In this document: positions 7,216 to 13,712 of the stretch, one piece after another
How positions within the stretch are numbered: the first letter of the stretch is position 1
Layout: every line of letters starts with the position of its first letter
Assembly (NCBI GenBank): GCA_016718605.1
Contig: JADKCY010000044.1
Location: 1-18,878, forward strand
Direction of reading: 5' to 3'
Source: Lysobacterales bacterium
GTDB taxonomy: Bacteria; Pseudomonadota; Gammaproteobacteria; Xanthomonadales; Xanthomonadaceae
DNA: 18,878 nt
Translations under genes and position numbers: made by a program
The notes under the pieces: model-generated
The model's database searches: none
Seen by the model: only the letters and a program-made list of their open reading frames with translations
What the model was told of the DNA's origin: nothing

Positions 7216-7239
7216 CTAAGGTAAAAGTTTTTACCTTAG
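7216..7239. promoter_or_regulatory. Near-perfect palindrome, operator or bidirectional terminator candidate
   Basis: CTAAGGTAAAA and TTTTACCTTAG are 11-base perfect inverted arms separated by GT. The AT-rich dyad stands out in a GC-rich genome. It sits 17 bp beyond the stop of the minus-strand XRE regulator gene and about 75 bp beyond Rz1. Its length and symmetry suit a dimeric HTH protein; as a terminator the U-rich part would be inside the stem, which is unusual. Confidence 0.5.
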
Positions 7240-7255
7240 GTCAGCGGGTAACGTT

Positions 7256-7519
7256 TCAGCGCCGAGGAACTGTTCTCTGGCGCTTGCGATCCCCGTACAC
7301 GTTGGCCCGCTTGGGTCTAATGGCCTTTTCATCTAGCAGCACATGGGCCGGCACGCCAAGCGCGAACGCACGACACGCCGCGCGGTATGGCAGTCGGCGC
7401 TTACCGTGCATCAGTTCGCTGTAGTGCCCGGACGTAAGGCCCAACGCCTTTGCCATCTTCTCAGCCGTCCAGCCGTACTCACGCTGGCGAAACTCAATGG
7501 CCTCAGAAACGCTAGGCAT
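7256..7519 (-). CDS. XRE-family HTH regulator
   Basis: 87 residues, ATG at 7519 with AGGAG 9 bases upstream. The helix-turn-helix occupies about residues 15-45: EYGWTAEKMAKALGLTSGHYSELMHGKRRLP, with the turn at ALGLTSGH. A short helical segment follows (RAACRAFALGVPAHVLL) and then a basic tail that may aid DNA binding. The sequence resembles HigA-like or Cro/CI-type single-domain regulators. No toxin gene is recognisable next to it. It is the last gene of the long minus-strand operon and lies next to a strong dyad at 7216-7239, a plausible target. Confidence 0.8.
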   Translation of the reverse strand: MPSVSEAIEFRQREYGWTAEKMAKALGLTSGHYSELMHGKRRLPYRAACRAFALGVPAHVLLDEKAIRPKRANVYGDRKRQRTVPRR

Positions 7520-7733
7520 CGGGAGACACTCCTGCGTCGGGAACTGCTTTTTCAGTCTCTAGCGGCACGTCGCGCCATTCGCTGCTGAAATATCCGTCAG
7601 TCCATAGCTGCTGCAACACGCGGATGTATTTCGACGTATCCAACATGCTTGGGCTTTCGTCTGGTGTGCCATACCACGCTGGCGGGTGGCGCTTCACGAA
7701 ACGAAGTCGGTTGGTCGGTTGCCAGTTGCTCAC
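7512..7733 (-). CDS. Small conserved-type phage hypothetical protein
   Basis: 73 residues from GTG at 7733, which overlaps the stop of the previous gene (GTGA). Its stop lies inside the start of the XRE gene. Features are a basic, aromatic N-terminus (NRLRFVKRHPPAWYG) and a segment LQQLWTDGYFSSEWRDVPLE. This pattern recurs in small early proteins of Burkholderia-type phages as far as I recall. No enzymatic motif or membrane segment is visible, and the function is unknown. Confidence 0.6.
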   Translation of the reverse strand: MSNWQPTNRLRFVKRHPPAWYGTPDESPSMLDTSKYIRVLQQLWTDGYFSSEWRDVPLETEKAVPDAGVSPDA

Positions 7734-8107
7734 GCGCCCTCCCCGCGAGCGGCGGTGAGCCAGCCTGGATAAAGGCGCAACTTTGGCCTATCGGTAACCT
7801 TTCTGGTATCGAAGTGGCAATATGAAAACCCCAAGTTTCTACAGTCACCCCTGAAATCGACCAGCGGGCCATCGTGTCCGCATTCCCAAATGAAATGGCA
7901 CCGACAAATAGCCAAGTTCGTAATGTTTTCAAGAACTATGGGGCCAGTAAGGTAAAACGTCTGGTCCTCAATGACGTGCTCTGTGCTGGCCAGCCAGAGC
8001 AGGCGCTGCATATCTGTTTCACGCAACGGCACGAACTTATGCGGCACGACGGCCGTGGCAACGAGCGCACCAGCGCCAAGCAAAATCCCGCGACGGCTAA
8101 TAATCAT
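7730..8107 (-). CDS. Tat-signal protein with beta-helix-like rungs
   Basis: 125 residues, ATG at 8107 coupled to the previous stop (ATGA). The N-terminus MIISRRGILLGAGALVATAV is a good twin-arginine signal: Arg5-Arg6, then a hydrophobic core with Gly and Ala. The rest contains spaced segments with an N/C/F pattern (ITNLAICRCHFIWE, CRNLGFSYCHFDT) that look like coils of a right-handed parallel beta-helix, too few for a whole domain. Tat-exported proteins carry folded cargo to the periplasm, which is unusual for a phage early-operon gene. The function is unknown. Confidence 0.6.
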   Translation of the reverse strand: MIISRRGILLGAGALVATAVVPHKFVPLRETDMQRLLWLASTEHVIEDQTFYLTGPIVLENITNLAICRCHFIWECGHDGPLVDFRGDCRNLGFSYCHFDTRKVTDRPKLRLYPGWLTAARGEGA

Positions 8108-8405
8108 TCAACGGCTCCCCGCTCTAGAGCTGCTCGCAACGCCTGTAATTCGCCCGAGTAGTCCGGCCCGCGATACGGCATCCCTCGATGCGCGGCCATC
8201 GTCCACACGGCTTCGTAGTCGGGCTGGCGTGAATGGCGTCGATCTTCTCGACCAGCGCACGAGCGGCAGCATCTAGGTCCCGCTTGTCGAGTTCTTCCCA
8301 TACGCCTTGCAGCACCGCAAAGGGTGTGCTTGTCATGATCTTGCTGATCAGGCGCATGGCGCGTTCGTTCAGGTAGTGTGCTTGCTCTCGCGTCGGTTCG
8401 CTCAT
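8104..8405 (-). CDS. Hypothetical protein with one missing base
   Basis: Start ATG at 8405 and stop TGA at 8104-8106 both overlap neighbours by 4 bp. The N-terminal part reads MSEPTREQAHYLNERAMRLISK, a helical segment, through IDAIHA. Near 8221-8230 the frame changes, and the remainder reads QPDYEAVWTMAAHRGMPYRGPDYSG to the stop. Adding one C restores a 100-residue protein (HAQPDYEAVW). No known domain is recognised. The mixed helical N-terminus and Tyr/Pro-rich end give no function. Confidence 0.55.
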
Positions 8406-8750
8406 GGGGTGGTTTCCTTGATTGGCCATCCTTCCGGCCCGCCACAAGGGCATCGCGGGTACGCGGCGCAGCGCGTCAACGGCTCATCGCTGCCGACTTT
8501 GCGCGCCAAGCAAAGAGCAGGTGACCCGCTCAGAGCCGTGCATTGCTCGGTCAGAGCCTTTCTGTGCTCTTTCGGCCAAGACCACCAATAATCGTCCCAG
8601 CGCCAAACTGCCACCAACGCGGAACAGTCCATTTGTCGCGCGTTGCAACTCAAAGCACGACCGGCGCACCGCGAACTCAAGGGTCGCTCCGGAGCGCCTT
8701 GGACCGACCACCGCCCGCTATTAGGATTGCCAAGCCACCGTTATTTGCAT
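8402..8750 (-). CDS. Trp/Cys-rich hypothetical protein, frame break near its start
   Basis: The 3' part is clear: VWRWDDYWWSWPKEHRKAL, ARKVGSDEPL and a Cys/Pro-rich end (CAAYPRCPCGGPEG), with its stop coupled to the next ATG. The best start is ATG at 8750, preceded by GGAGAAAGGTCG, but this frame stops after nine codons; one extra base near 8738 would join it to the main frame and give about 115 residues. A TTG start at 8680 or ATG at 8632 in the main frame are alternatives without a good ribosome binding site. The cysteine spacing could bind zinc but is not a motif I can name. Confidence 0.45.
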
Positions 8751-8781
8751 CGACCTTTCTCCCTCGATCAGAGTTGCTTTT

Positions 8782-9027
8782 TCAGGCGTCAACTTCCCGC
8801 GACTCCATCGGCGCAGCGGCCTTCCCGGTAGCGGCATCCAACACAGCACGCGCTCCGATATCGGCTCGTTGCCGTTCAGCCATACGCCTGCGCTGCCGTG
8901 GTAAGCACGGGCCGCACCACTCCATGCCGTGCCGGTCCTGTAGCCAGACAATGCAGCGAGCGTCCTCGCCTTCCTTCGGCGCTCCCGTGTAGCACCACCC
9001 CAAACTGTCGCGCGGCTGGTCACTCAT
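8782..9027 (-). CDS. Hypothetical protein (81 aa) with Cys pairs
   Basis: ATG at 9027 overlaps the previous stop by 8 bp. The sequence has scattered Cys and Trp residues (LGWCYTGAP, CIVWLQDRHGMEWCGPCLPR) and then a basic helix (RQRRRMAERQRADIGARAVLD). The segment EWCGPCLPR has a CxxC pair, which might hold a metal ion or be redox-active; two more cysteines lie upstream. The family is not recognised. The next gene downstream begins 31 bp later with its own strong ribosome binding site. Confidence 0.5.
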   Translation of the reverse strand: MSDQPRDSLGWCYTGAPKEGEDARCIVWLQDRHGMEWCGPCLPRQRRRMAERQRADIGARAVLDAATGKAAAPMESREVDA

Positions 9028-9289
9028 GGCGAGTGTTTCCCTGTCGTGGAGCCGTTACGCACAGCGGCGTGAGCGCAGCAGCGAGCGCCTGTTCCGCCGC
9101 TTCAAGCGAGATAATGCTCTCGGCTGATGGGTCCTCATTGGCAGCGTCTAGAGCCTGCTTCCATACCGCAGCAGCCCGCGCCACCGCGACGAGGGCGAGG
9201 ATGTCGCCATACAACTGCTTCCCGCCGTCCGTGCTGGCGCATTCAAATCTGAACCGCGCAGCATCCTCGATGTCATCCAGCCGGGTCAT
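9020..9289 (-). CDS. Helical hypothetical protein (89 aa)
   Basis: ATG at 9289 coupled by 4 bp. Ala-rich and almost entirely helical (LVAVARAAAVWKQALDAAN, LEAAEQALAAALTPL), with an N-terminal segment MTRLDDIEDAARFRFE. This looks like a small two-helix scaffold common among phage accessory genes. It has no catalytic motif and no membrane helix. Confidence 0.55.
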   Translation of the reverse strand: MTRLDDIEDAARFRFECASTDGGKQLYGDILALVAVARAAAVWKQALDAANEDPSAESIISLEAAEQALAAALTPLCVTAPRQGNTRHE

Positions 9290-9489
9290 GCGATTGCCTC
9301 CGAAGCAAGTTCATCGCCATAGAACTCCCGACTCTGAATCGCTCCAGCATCATCGGCGTACTCGACGCGGAACTTGTGTCGGCCGCCGTCGTAAATGCAC
9401 TCATCAACACGGCCGCGATAGTTGAGCCCTAAGTGCGTCACGCGCACATGCTCGCCGGGCTCAAATTTGAAACAGACGTTGTGGATCAT
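9286..9489 (-). CDS. Small beta-rich (SH3-like) hypothetical protein
   Basis: 67 residues from ATG 9489, which has AGGAG 7 bases upstream and overlaps the stop of the preceding gene in another frame. The frame stays open upstream, but the ribosome binding site and overlap decide this start. The sequence alternates beta strands and turns (FEPGEHVRVTHLGLNYRGRV, then HKFRVEYADDAG) and ends EFYGDELASEAIA. This resembles small SH3/KOW-type barrels that bind nucleic acid or protein. No specific family is identified. Confidence 0.55.
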   Translation of the reverse strand: MIHNVCFKFEPGEHVRVTHLGLNYRGRVDECIYDGGRHKFRVEYADDAGAIQSREFYGDELASEAIA

Positions 9490-9606
9490 GGGTTGCTCCT
9501 GATAGTGGCGATGATCGTTTCCCAGTGCTTCGCCAAGCGCTATCGACTCTAAGATGTCCGCGTCGTCACCAAGCGGTTGCCCTGCCAACAACTCGGCGGC
9601 GGTCAT
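9486..9606 (-). CDS. Small hypothetical protein with one extra base
   Basis: The N-terminal frame reads MTAAELLAGQPLGDDADILES from ATG 9606 (4-bp overlap with the previous gene). The C-terminal frame reads RLAKHWETIIATIRSNP and stops at 9486-9488, overlapping the next ATG. Removing one base near 9530-9540 joins them into a 39-residue helical protein. The sequence and the perfect overlap at both ends make this more likely than the in-frame read-through into the downstream gene. Confidence 0.45.
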
Positions 9607-9896
9607 GGGTTCACCTTCTCTCCAATGCTGTTAAGTAACTCTTCAGAATCAAATGGGCAATCACTTGGGACCCAATCAGAATTGACTCCCCCGCGCGGGT
9701 TCGGAGCATCAAGCCAATTGTCGTATCTGCGAATCCATTCAACTGCGAGAGTGTACTTTTCCATCAGCGATTGATCGCAGCCTCTTTCCAAAATCTCATC
9801 GACCTCATGTGCAATCATGTGCGGCTGATTCCCCAACGGGGTTTCATTGCGATAGCGGCGTAACAGATCGATTGAGCGCTCAAAAATCGTTTTCAT
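9603..9896 (-). CDS. Hypothetical protein (97 aa)
   Basis: ATG at 9896, 4-bp overlaps on both sides, no frame break. The N-terminal half is helical (MKTIFERSIDLLRRYRNETP, HMIAHEVDEILERG). The C-terminal half is acidic and aromatic (VEWIRRYDNWLDAPNP, DCPFDSEELL). Base composition is visibly more AT-rich than its neighbours, which may mark a more recent acquisition. Proteins with the same N-terminal pattern occur in Burkholderia-type phages as I recall. The function is unknown. Confidence 0.6.
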   Translation of the reverse strand: MKTIFERSIDLLRRYRNETPLGNQPHMIAHEVDEILERGCDQSLMEKYTLAVEWIRRYDNWLDAPNPRGGVNSDWVPSDCPFDSEELLNSIGEKVNP

Positions 9897-10093
9897 GTCT
9901 TGCTGTCCTCGTGGTCCATCTGGTGCAGATCGTCGCGCTCGGCGCGCAGGCGCAGCACGTCAGCCTCCAACGTCGCGGCCATGTCGTGCGTCGCGCTCAG
10001 TTCCAGGCGCAGGCGCTCGACCTCATCCTCAAGCGCCGTGATTCGGTCTGACTGAATCCTCACGAGGTCTGCGCTTGCGTTGCTTGCGTTCAT
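9893..10093 (-). CDS. Coiled-coil hypothetical protein (66 aa)
   Basis: ATG at 10093 overlaps the previous stop (ATGA). Most of the protein is one continuous coiled coil with regular Leu/Ile heptads (RITALEDEVERLRLELSA, LEADVLRLRAERDDL). The ends are polar. Such short coiled-coil proteins usually work as oligomerising adaptors; nothing more specific can be said. Confidence 0.55.
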   Translation of the reverse strand: MNASNASADLVRIQSDRITALEDEVERLRLELSATHDMAATLEADVLRLRAERDDLHQMDHEDSKT

Positions 10094-10344
10094 GTCGGGT
10101 CCCACCTACAGCAATCCATCGTGGCCGTGTATTCGCACGCAGGGCATTCCCTCTCGGCTATCAGCACTGCGCGCAGAACATTGGTGCATTTCCACATGCG
10201 AACGTCAGTCTCCACGCACGCCATCTCGCCCGGATCTTTTAGCCGCTGTTCGGCGTAATCGATGGCATCCGATGCCGTTGGCGAGCCGTAAATCTTGCCG
10301 GACTTAAGGTCTACCCAGCGCAGCGCGACAACCATTTCAGTCAT
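10090..10344 (-). CDS. Hypothetical protein (84 aa), start set by ribosome binding site
   Basis: Two in-frame ATGs exist, at 10350 and 10344. GGGAG abuts the first and lies 6 bases before the second, so 10344 is preferred; it overlaps the preceding gene by 8 bp. The protein has a mixed fold (VVALRWVDLKSGKIYGSP, then helix DAIDYAEQRLKD). It ends with a Cys-rich segment (ERECPACEYTATMDCC) that could form a small zinc-binding knuckle. No family is recognised. Confidence 0.55.
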   Translation of the reverse strand: MTEMVVALRWVDLKSGKIYGSPTASDAIDYAEQRLKDPGEMACVETDVRMWKCTNVLRAVLIAERECPACEYTATMDCCRWDPT

Positions 10345-10669
10345 GTTCATCTCCCATCGCCTGAACCGTGCTTTCTTGTTCAGCAGCCCAATTCAGCAGG
10401 CGCAGCACAGCGTCAGGTGCCTGATGAGCCTGAACCGTGTCGCCATTGCCCCTGTCGATCATCTCGCCATCCGGCCCCCATACTGCGGTCTCAGCAGTGC
10501 TTGAGCCTTTCGCGCCGGCTTCGTTTTCTTGCTCGCCGATGTCCATGTTGTAGTTATCGCAGTAGTTGCCGGGACCGAACTGCACTGACACCACATAGCC
10601 GTTTTCAAACCGGACGTGGAAGCCCTTGCCGCTCGTGATGCAGAATCCCGGCCCGCGTGACTTCTTCAT
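10337..10669 (-). CDS. Hypothetical protein (110 aa)
   Basis: ATG at 10669 with GGAGAAGGTCG upstream and a 4-bp overlap with the previous gene; this start is favoured over one 20 codons further up. The N-terminal region is beta-rich (GFCITSGKGFHVRFENGYVVSVQFG), with an Asn/Tyr segment (NYCDNYNMDI). A polar middle includes TAETAVWGPDGEMI and the C-terminus is helical (APDAVLRLLNWAAEQ). The fold is unknown, and no catalytic or membrane feature is visible. Confidence 0.55.
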   Translation of the reverse strand: MKKSRGPGFCITSGKGFHVRFENGYVVSVQFGPGNYCDNYNMDIGEQENEAGAKGSSTAETAVWGPDGEMIDRGNGDTVQAHQAPDAVLRLLNWAAEQESTVQAMGDEHD

Positions 10670-10956
10670 CGACCTTCTCCCGTAGGTGGAGTGGTGCAAG
10701 CGGCTTCCCTGGTCGCGATAAAAAGCCACGTGTCAGCGTGAGGAACCGCAAGGCCGTGCCCCATTGCGCGAGCGTTCGCGCCTGTCAGCTTGCGGACCCA
10801 TGCACGCTCAATCAGTTCGATCAGTTCCTTGCGGTCCCAATCTGCGCCAATGAGCGTGAATCCAGCTTGCATGAACGTGTGGATTTCCTCGTCGTCAGGC
10901 AGCATAGCTAGAGCCTGATCGACAGTCGCTGTGTTATCGGCTTCCGCGTCGCTCAT
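10666..10956 (-). CDS. Hypothetical protein (96 aa)
   Basis: ATG at 10956, preceded by GGAAAAGCTCT and overlapping the previous stop by 4 bp. The sequence is acidic at the start (MSDAEADNTATVDQALAMLPDDEE). It then has a helical core (IHTFMQAGFTLIGADWDRKELI, ELIERAWVRKLTGAN) and ends in a Thr/Pro tail. It looks like a small soluble helical protein. No known family is recognised. Confidence 0.55.
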   Translation of the reverse strand: MSDAEADNTATVDQALAMLPDDEEIHTFMQAGFTLIGADWDRKELIELIERAWVRKLTGANARAMGHGLAVPHADTWLFIATREAACTTPPTGEGR

Positions 10957-11259
10957 AGAGCTTTTCCTGAGTGGGAAGCCGTTACCTGCGGCGGCGCTGG
11001 CAACGGCATCCAATGCGTCGGCTGGCTGATGCGCTCCATCGGATAGTCCGAGTCGTGTTCCTCGTACCAGCCTTCCGGGGCGTAGTAGGTGCCTGACGCC
11101 TCGTTATAGTCCGCGAACTCTGTGTAGTCGCCATCCATTTCGAGGTGATGCTTGACGTAGTAGCACGCCATCGCGGTGCGCGACTTCCCCAGTCCGTCTC
11201 CGGTAGTGAACGATGACCTTGCGCGTTTTCGGCGCGGTCTCGATTGGCTGCCAGTTCAT
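10953..11259 (-). CDS. DUF551-like protein with a frame break
   Basis: The N-terminal frame from ATG 11259 reads MNWQPIETAPKTRKVIVHY. After a break near 11195-11205 the rest reads MACYYVKHHLEMDG through ISQPTHWMPLPAPP. The W-P opening and the THWMPLP ending are the hallmarks of DUF551 proteins, common small phage proteins of unknown function. The break needs two missing bases (for example AC in the TACC at the junction) or one extra base. The protein would be about 102 residues. Its last codons, G-K-A-L-stop, share DNA with the next ribosome binding site. Confidence 0.6.
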
Positions 11260-11885
11260 AGAGCTTTTCCGTAGGTAGAGTTGTTCCCCACTGCGCAGCC
11301 ATCGCAGCGGCAATGCCCGCATACGTCCGGCTGCGCTCTTTCCATCTGTCAGGCCTTGGCGGCATCCGGTGAACCTTCGCCTCGCGGCCTTCCACGATGT
11401 TCGTCGGCACCAGCGGCGGCAAGTTCTTAAGCCACAGACACGTCGCTTTCGTCTCCCCGTGGCCGAACTGCCACGGATGGATGATCTGGTCATACTTGCG
11501 GCCAATGCGCTCCAGGGCGTACCTGTGCGGGATTGGATTCTCGACGGCTACCCGATCAGCCGGGAAGTCCAGGCAGAACCGGAAAAGGGCTGCGGCCTCG
11601 TCAAGTTCCGCCCACAGGTTGCGCTCACGCAGCCAGCGCACGCCGCTATTGGTCAGCCTGGTGCATGGCGGGTGAAAGATCGCCAGGTCCCAACGGGGGC
11701 CGTCTTTGACGTTGTTCAACAATGCGCACGTCAAATTGATAGTGGTACGGCGAACCATCCGGCCGGCAGAAAGTCGGCGCTCCAAGCTTCATGCCCTCGC
11801 TCGCGAAACGCGCGGCGCACGGCACCGGAGAACTCGCAGCCGATTAGGGACTCTCCAGAGCGGTCCTGAGGTGAATGGTGCTCAC
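11256..11885 (-). CDS. Cytosine-methyltransferase-like protein, several frame breaks
   Basis: Start GTG at 11885 (GTGA overlap) and stop TGA at 11256-11258 (overlap with the DUF551-like gene). The pieces in order are LIGCEFSGAVRRAFRERGHE (SAM-binding segment), WDLAIFHPPCTRLTNSGVRW (PPC motif with the putative catalytic Cys), VAVENPIPHRYALE, IIHPWQFGHGETKATCLWLK and SRTYAGIAAAMAAQWG. The order and wording match a phage family annotated as DNA cytosine methyltransferase, about 210 residues. Breaks lie near 11848, 11756-11765, 11725-11740 and at CCCC 11286-11289, the last restoring the end GNNSTYGKAL. It probably modifies phage DNA or a nucleotide; the target is unknown. Confidence 0.65.
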
Positions 11886-12072
11886 GTAGCAACTTCCGCA
11901 AACAGCGGCGAATCGCCCACGATTCGACCGCGCGCCATTTCTGCGTAATCGGGTTCAGTTCGATCAGCACGGCGTTACGCTGCAGCCGGTCGGCCACTAG
12001 GCCTGTCGTGCCAGGCCCGCCGAACGGGTCCAGCACCGCGCGGCAGTCGCCATTGAGTATCCGCACGCCCAC
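11882..12072 (-). pseudogene. Collapsed N4/N6-type DNA methyltransferase (middle missing)
   Basis: GTG at 12072 shares a base with the previous stop (TAGTG). The first residues VGVRILNGDCRAVL are the usual N-terminus of a phage N4/N6 DNA methyltransferase. They run straight into DPFGGPGTTGLVADRLQRN and VLIELNP, the motif I region that lies near the C-terminus of such enzymes. The end DYAEMARGRIVGDSPLF, with a one-base repair near 11960, is the normal C-terminus. About 200 codons, including the catalytic DPPY/SPPY motif, are absent. The joint lies in GCGGTGCTGGA, which could encode both AVL of the head and VLD of the tail. Either a true deletion at a short direct repeat or an assembly collapse. 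Confidence 0.7.
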
Positions 12073-12266
12073 TAGCGAGCATCTCCGGAGTGTGTCCGGC
12101 TCGCTTTCGCCTTGTTGCGGCCGACGTTGTATGTCCCGCCGCGCCATGTCGGCAGCAGCCGCAGACGCTTGCGCCAGAACTGCGCCAAGCTGTTGCGGCT
12201 GATTCGTTCGTAGATCATGCCATCACCAATAGTTGCCAGCGCCACCACGGGCGGGCCCTCCGTCAC
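12072..12266 (-). CDS. Small basic hypothetical protein
   Basis: 64 residues from GTG 12266, which shares a base with the previous stop (TAGTG); an internal ATG is also possible (MIYERISRNSL). The C-terminal two-thirds is strongly basic and aromatic (SLAQFWRKRLRLLPTWRGG, NVGRNKAKASR), suggesting nucleic acid binding. It lies between SSB and the collapsed methyltransferase. In the raw sequence it is continuous in frame with SSB, but that fusion is explained by a one-base deletion at the SSB end. Confidence 0.45.
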   Translation of the reverse strand: MTEGPPVVALATIGDGMIYERISRNSLAQFWRKRLRLLPTWRGGTYNVGRNKAKASRTHSGDAR

Positions 12267-12322
12267 TAGGGACTCGCTGAGAGGGGGCAGCGAGCCACAC
12301 GCAGGTGGCTTGCGGGGTTCAT
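12266..12322 (-). CDS. 18-codon ORF between SSB and the next gene
   Basis: ATG at 12322 overlaps the predicted SSB stop (TGATG) and TAG at 12266-12268 overlaps the next GTG. It reads MNPASHLRVARCPLSASP. Either a coupling ORF or the true N-terminus of the following gene, displaced by an indel. Confidence 0.25.
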   Translation of the reverse strand: MNPASHLRVARCPLSASP

Positions 12323-12713
12323 CAGAGTGGATCTCGTCGTCCGGGTCAGCGCCAGCCGCAACCGGCTCGGGCTTCGCGGCAGGCTTGGCCGCAGTCTCTG
12401 CCTGCTTGGCGTCGCCACCCTGCAGCGTCAGTTCCTGCACGTCACACAGGATCTCGGACTTGAGACCGTCCTTGCCCTGGTAGGCGTTGGACTTGATGCG
12501 GCCTGAAACGGTGACGTTGCGGCCTTTCGTGAGGTAAGGAGCGACGCCATGCCGCGATTCAGCCCACACGGCGCACTTGACCCACTCGGTGGCTTTCTTG
12601 TCACCAAAGCCGATGTCCACGGCCAGCGAGAATTCCAACAGTTGCTTGCCACTCGGCAGCGCCTTGAATTCCGCGTCACGGCCCAAGCGGCCGGCAAAAG
12701 TTCCAACGTTCAT
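12322..12713 (-). CDS. ssb: Single-stranded DNA-binding protein
   Basis: ATG at 12713 with GGGAG upstream and a 4-bp overlap with the ATPase gene. The OB-fold runs over about residues 1-100: MNVGTFAGRLGRDAEFK, LEFSLAVDIGF, EWVKCAVWAESRHG, GRNVTVSGRIKSN and LCDVQELTLQG. A Pro/Ala-rich linker and an acidic tip (GADPDDEI) follow. SSBs normally end DDxIPF; here the tip runs into HSDEPRK because one base is missing near 12326-12330. Restoring it puts a stop at 12322-12324 after a 130-residue protein ending DDEIPL or DDEIHF. It binds single-stranded DNA during replication and recombination. Confidence 0.9.
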
Positions 12714-13697
12714 GCAGCTCTCCCGGTCGCGTTGACCGTTTCCAATGTTTTCTTGTGTGCGTCGATGCTCGCCTTGATGGCCGCGCGCTCGGTCGAATCC
12801 AGTTGCGACCACACGGCGTCATAAAACTCAGCATCTTTCGAGATTCGGTCGTGCCCGGTATAGATCCGCTCGTTAACGGTTTCCTCCGGCTGGTCGTCAT
12901 CGTTGCGCAGCAGCGCCTTGAAAGTGCGAATCACCTTGTCGCGCTTCTCGCGGTTCTCCGCGTGCGGGTCAACCGGCTTCGGCGTCTCATTCGGCGCAGG
13001 CTCCGCGCCGCTTTCCAGCCAGTCGCGAATAACCGATCCCGTCTTTTCGGTGATGCGGTTCGGTGACGAGAAAAGCCCGGTGCGGTCTTTGCTGGCGCTC
13101 GCGATGTTGGAATCGTTCACGATGTCCAGCAGGATCGTGAATTCGTACTCCATGCCGTCGCGCTGCTCGGGAGCCATGCCGACCTTTTTGATCTCGGTGC
13201 GGCCGCTCTTTTCGTTCTTCTCCTGCACATACGCGGCCTTCGTTCGCATCGTCGCGATGATGTGCGCCGAGCTTTGCAGCATGGCATCGATGAACGCGCG
13301 ATGGCGGCGCGTGCCTTCGTTCCAGGCGTTGTAACTGCTGCCGCTGCGTGACGCCTTGGCGATGTTGTCCACGATTTCGAGCACGCCGCCCGATCCGTTC
13401 CACTCGTGCGTGATCGAGTCGATCACGATCACGTCATAGCCGGCAGCCTCCGGCAGCCCGCACAGCCTCAATGAACTCTCCGGGGCGTAGGGGCGGGTCC
13501 GGGCTCAGCGTGTCGAACTCCGTCAAGTGGGAGTACAAGCTGGCGCTGCCGCGCTCCGTGTCGATCACCGCAATGCGGCCGCCAAGACCCTTCGCGATCG
13601 TCAGGGCTCCATAAGTTTTCCCGCTGCCACTCGGCCCAGCCAGAGCAAGTCTCAGCTTGGCGCGTTTCCGAATAGCTCGGGTGAATTGCATAGTCAT
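12710..13697 (-). CDS. RecA-like AAA ATPase, Sak4-type recombinase candidate (one extra base)
   Basis: 328 residues after removal of one extra base near 13445-13455. ATG at 13697 is preceded by AAGGAG. Walker A is GPSGSGKT at residues 21-28. ERGSASLY follows at about 49, and Walker B is YDVIVIDS near residue 90, followed by ITHEWNGSGG. The core (SAHIIATMRTKAAYVQEKNEKSG, VGMAPEQRDGMEYEF) matches the phage RecA/Rad51-like ATPase group that includes Sak4. The C-terminal 120 residues are a charged helical extension. Sak4-type proteins act with a phage SSB in single-strand annealing or strand exchange, and ssb is the next gene. Confidence 0.8.
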
Positions 13698-13712
13698 AGT
13701 CGTCGATCTCCT

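Noticed and set aside
7256..7733. Toxin-antitoxin pair (HigBA-like)
   Set aside because: The XRE protein resembles an antitoxin, but the neighbouring 73-residue protein has no RelE/HigB features and is widespread as a phage hypothetical.
10982..11785. 267-residue minus-strand frame ending in an Arg/Ser/Thr-rich tail
   Set aside because: The tail after QWG is out-of-frame sequence of the DUF551-like gene; the CCCC at 11286-11289 lacks one base.
12072..12812. One long minus-strand frame joining SSB to a basic C-terminal domain
   Set aside because: SSB should end with an acidic tip right where the frame continues; one missing base near 12326 puts a stop there and creates normal overlaps, so the fusion is an artefact.
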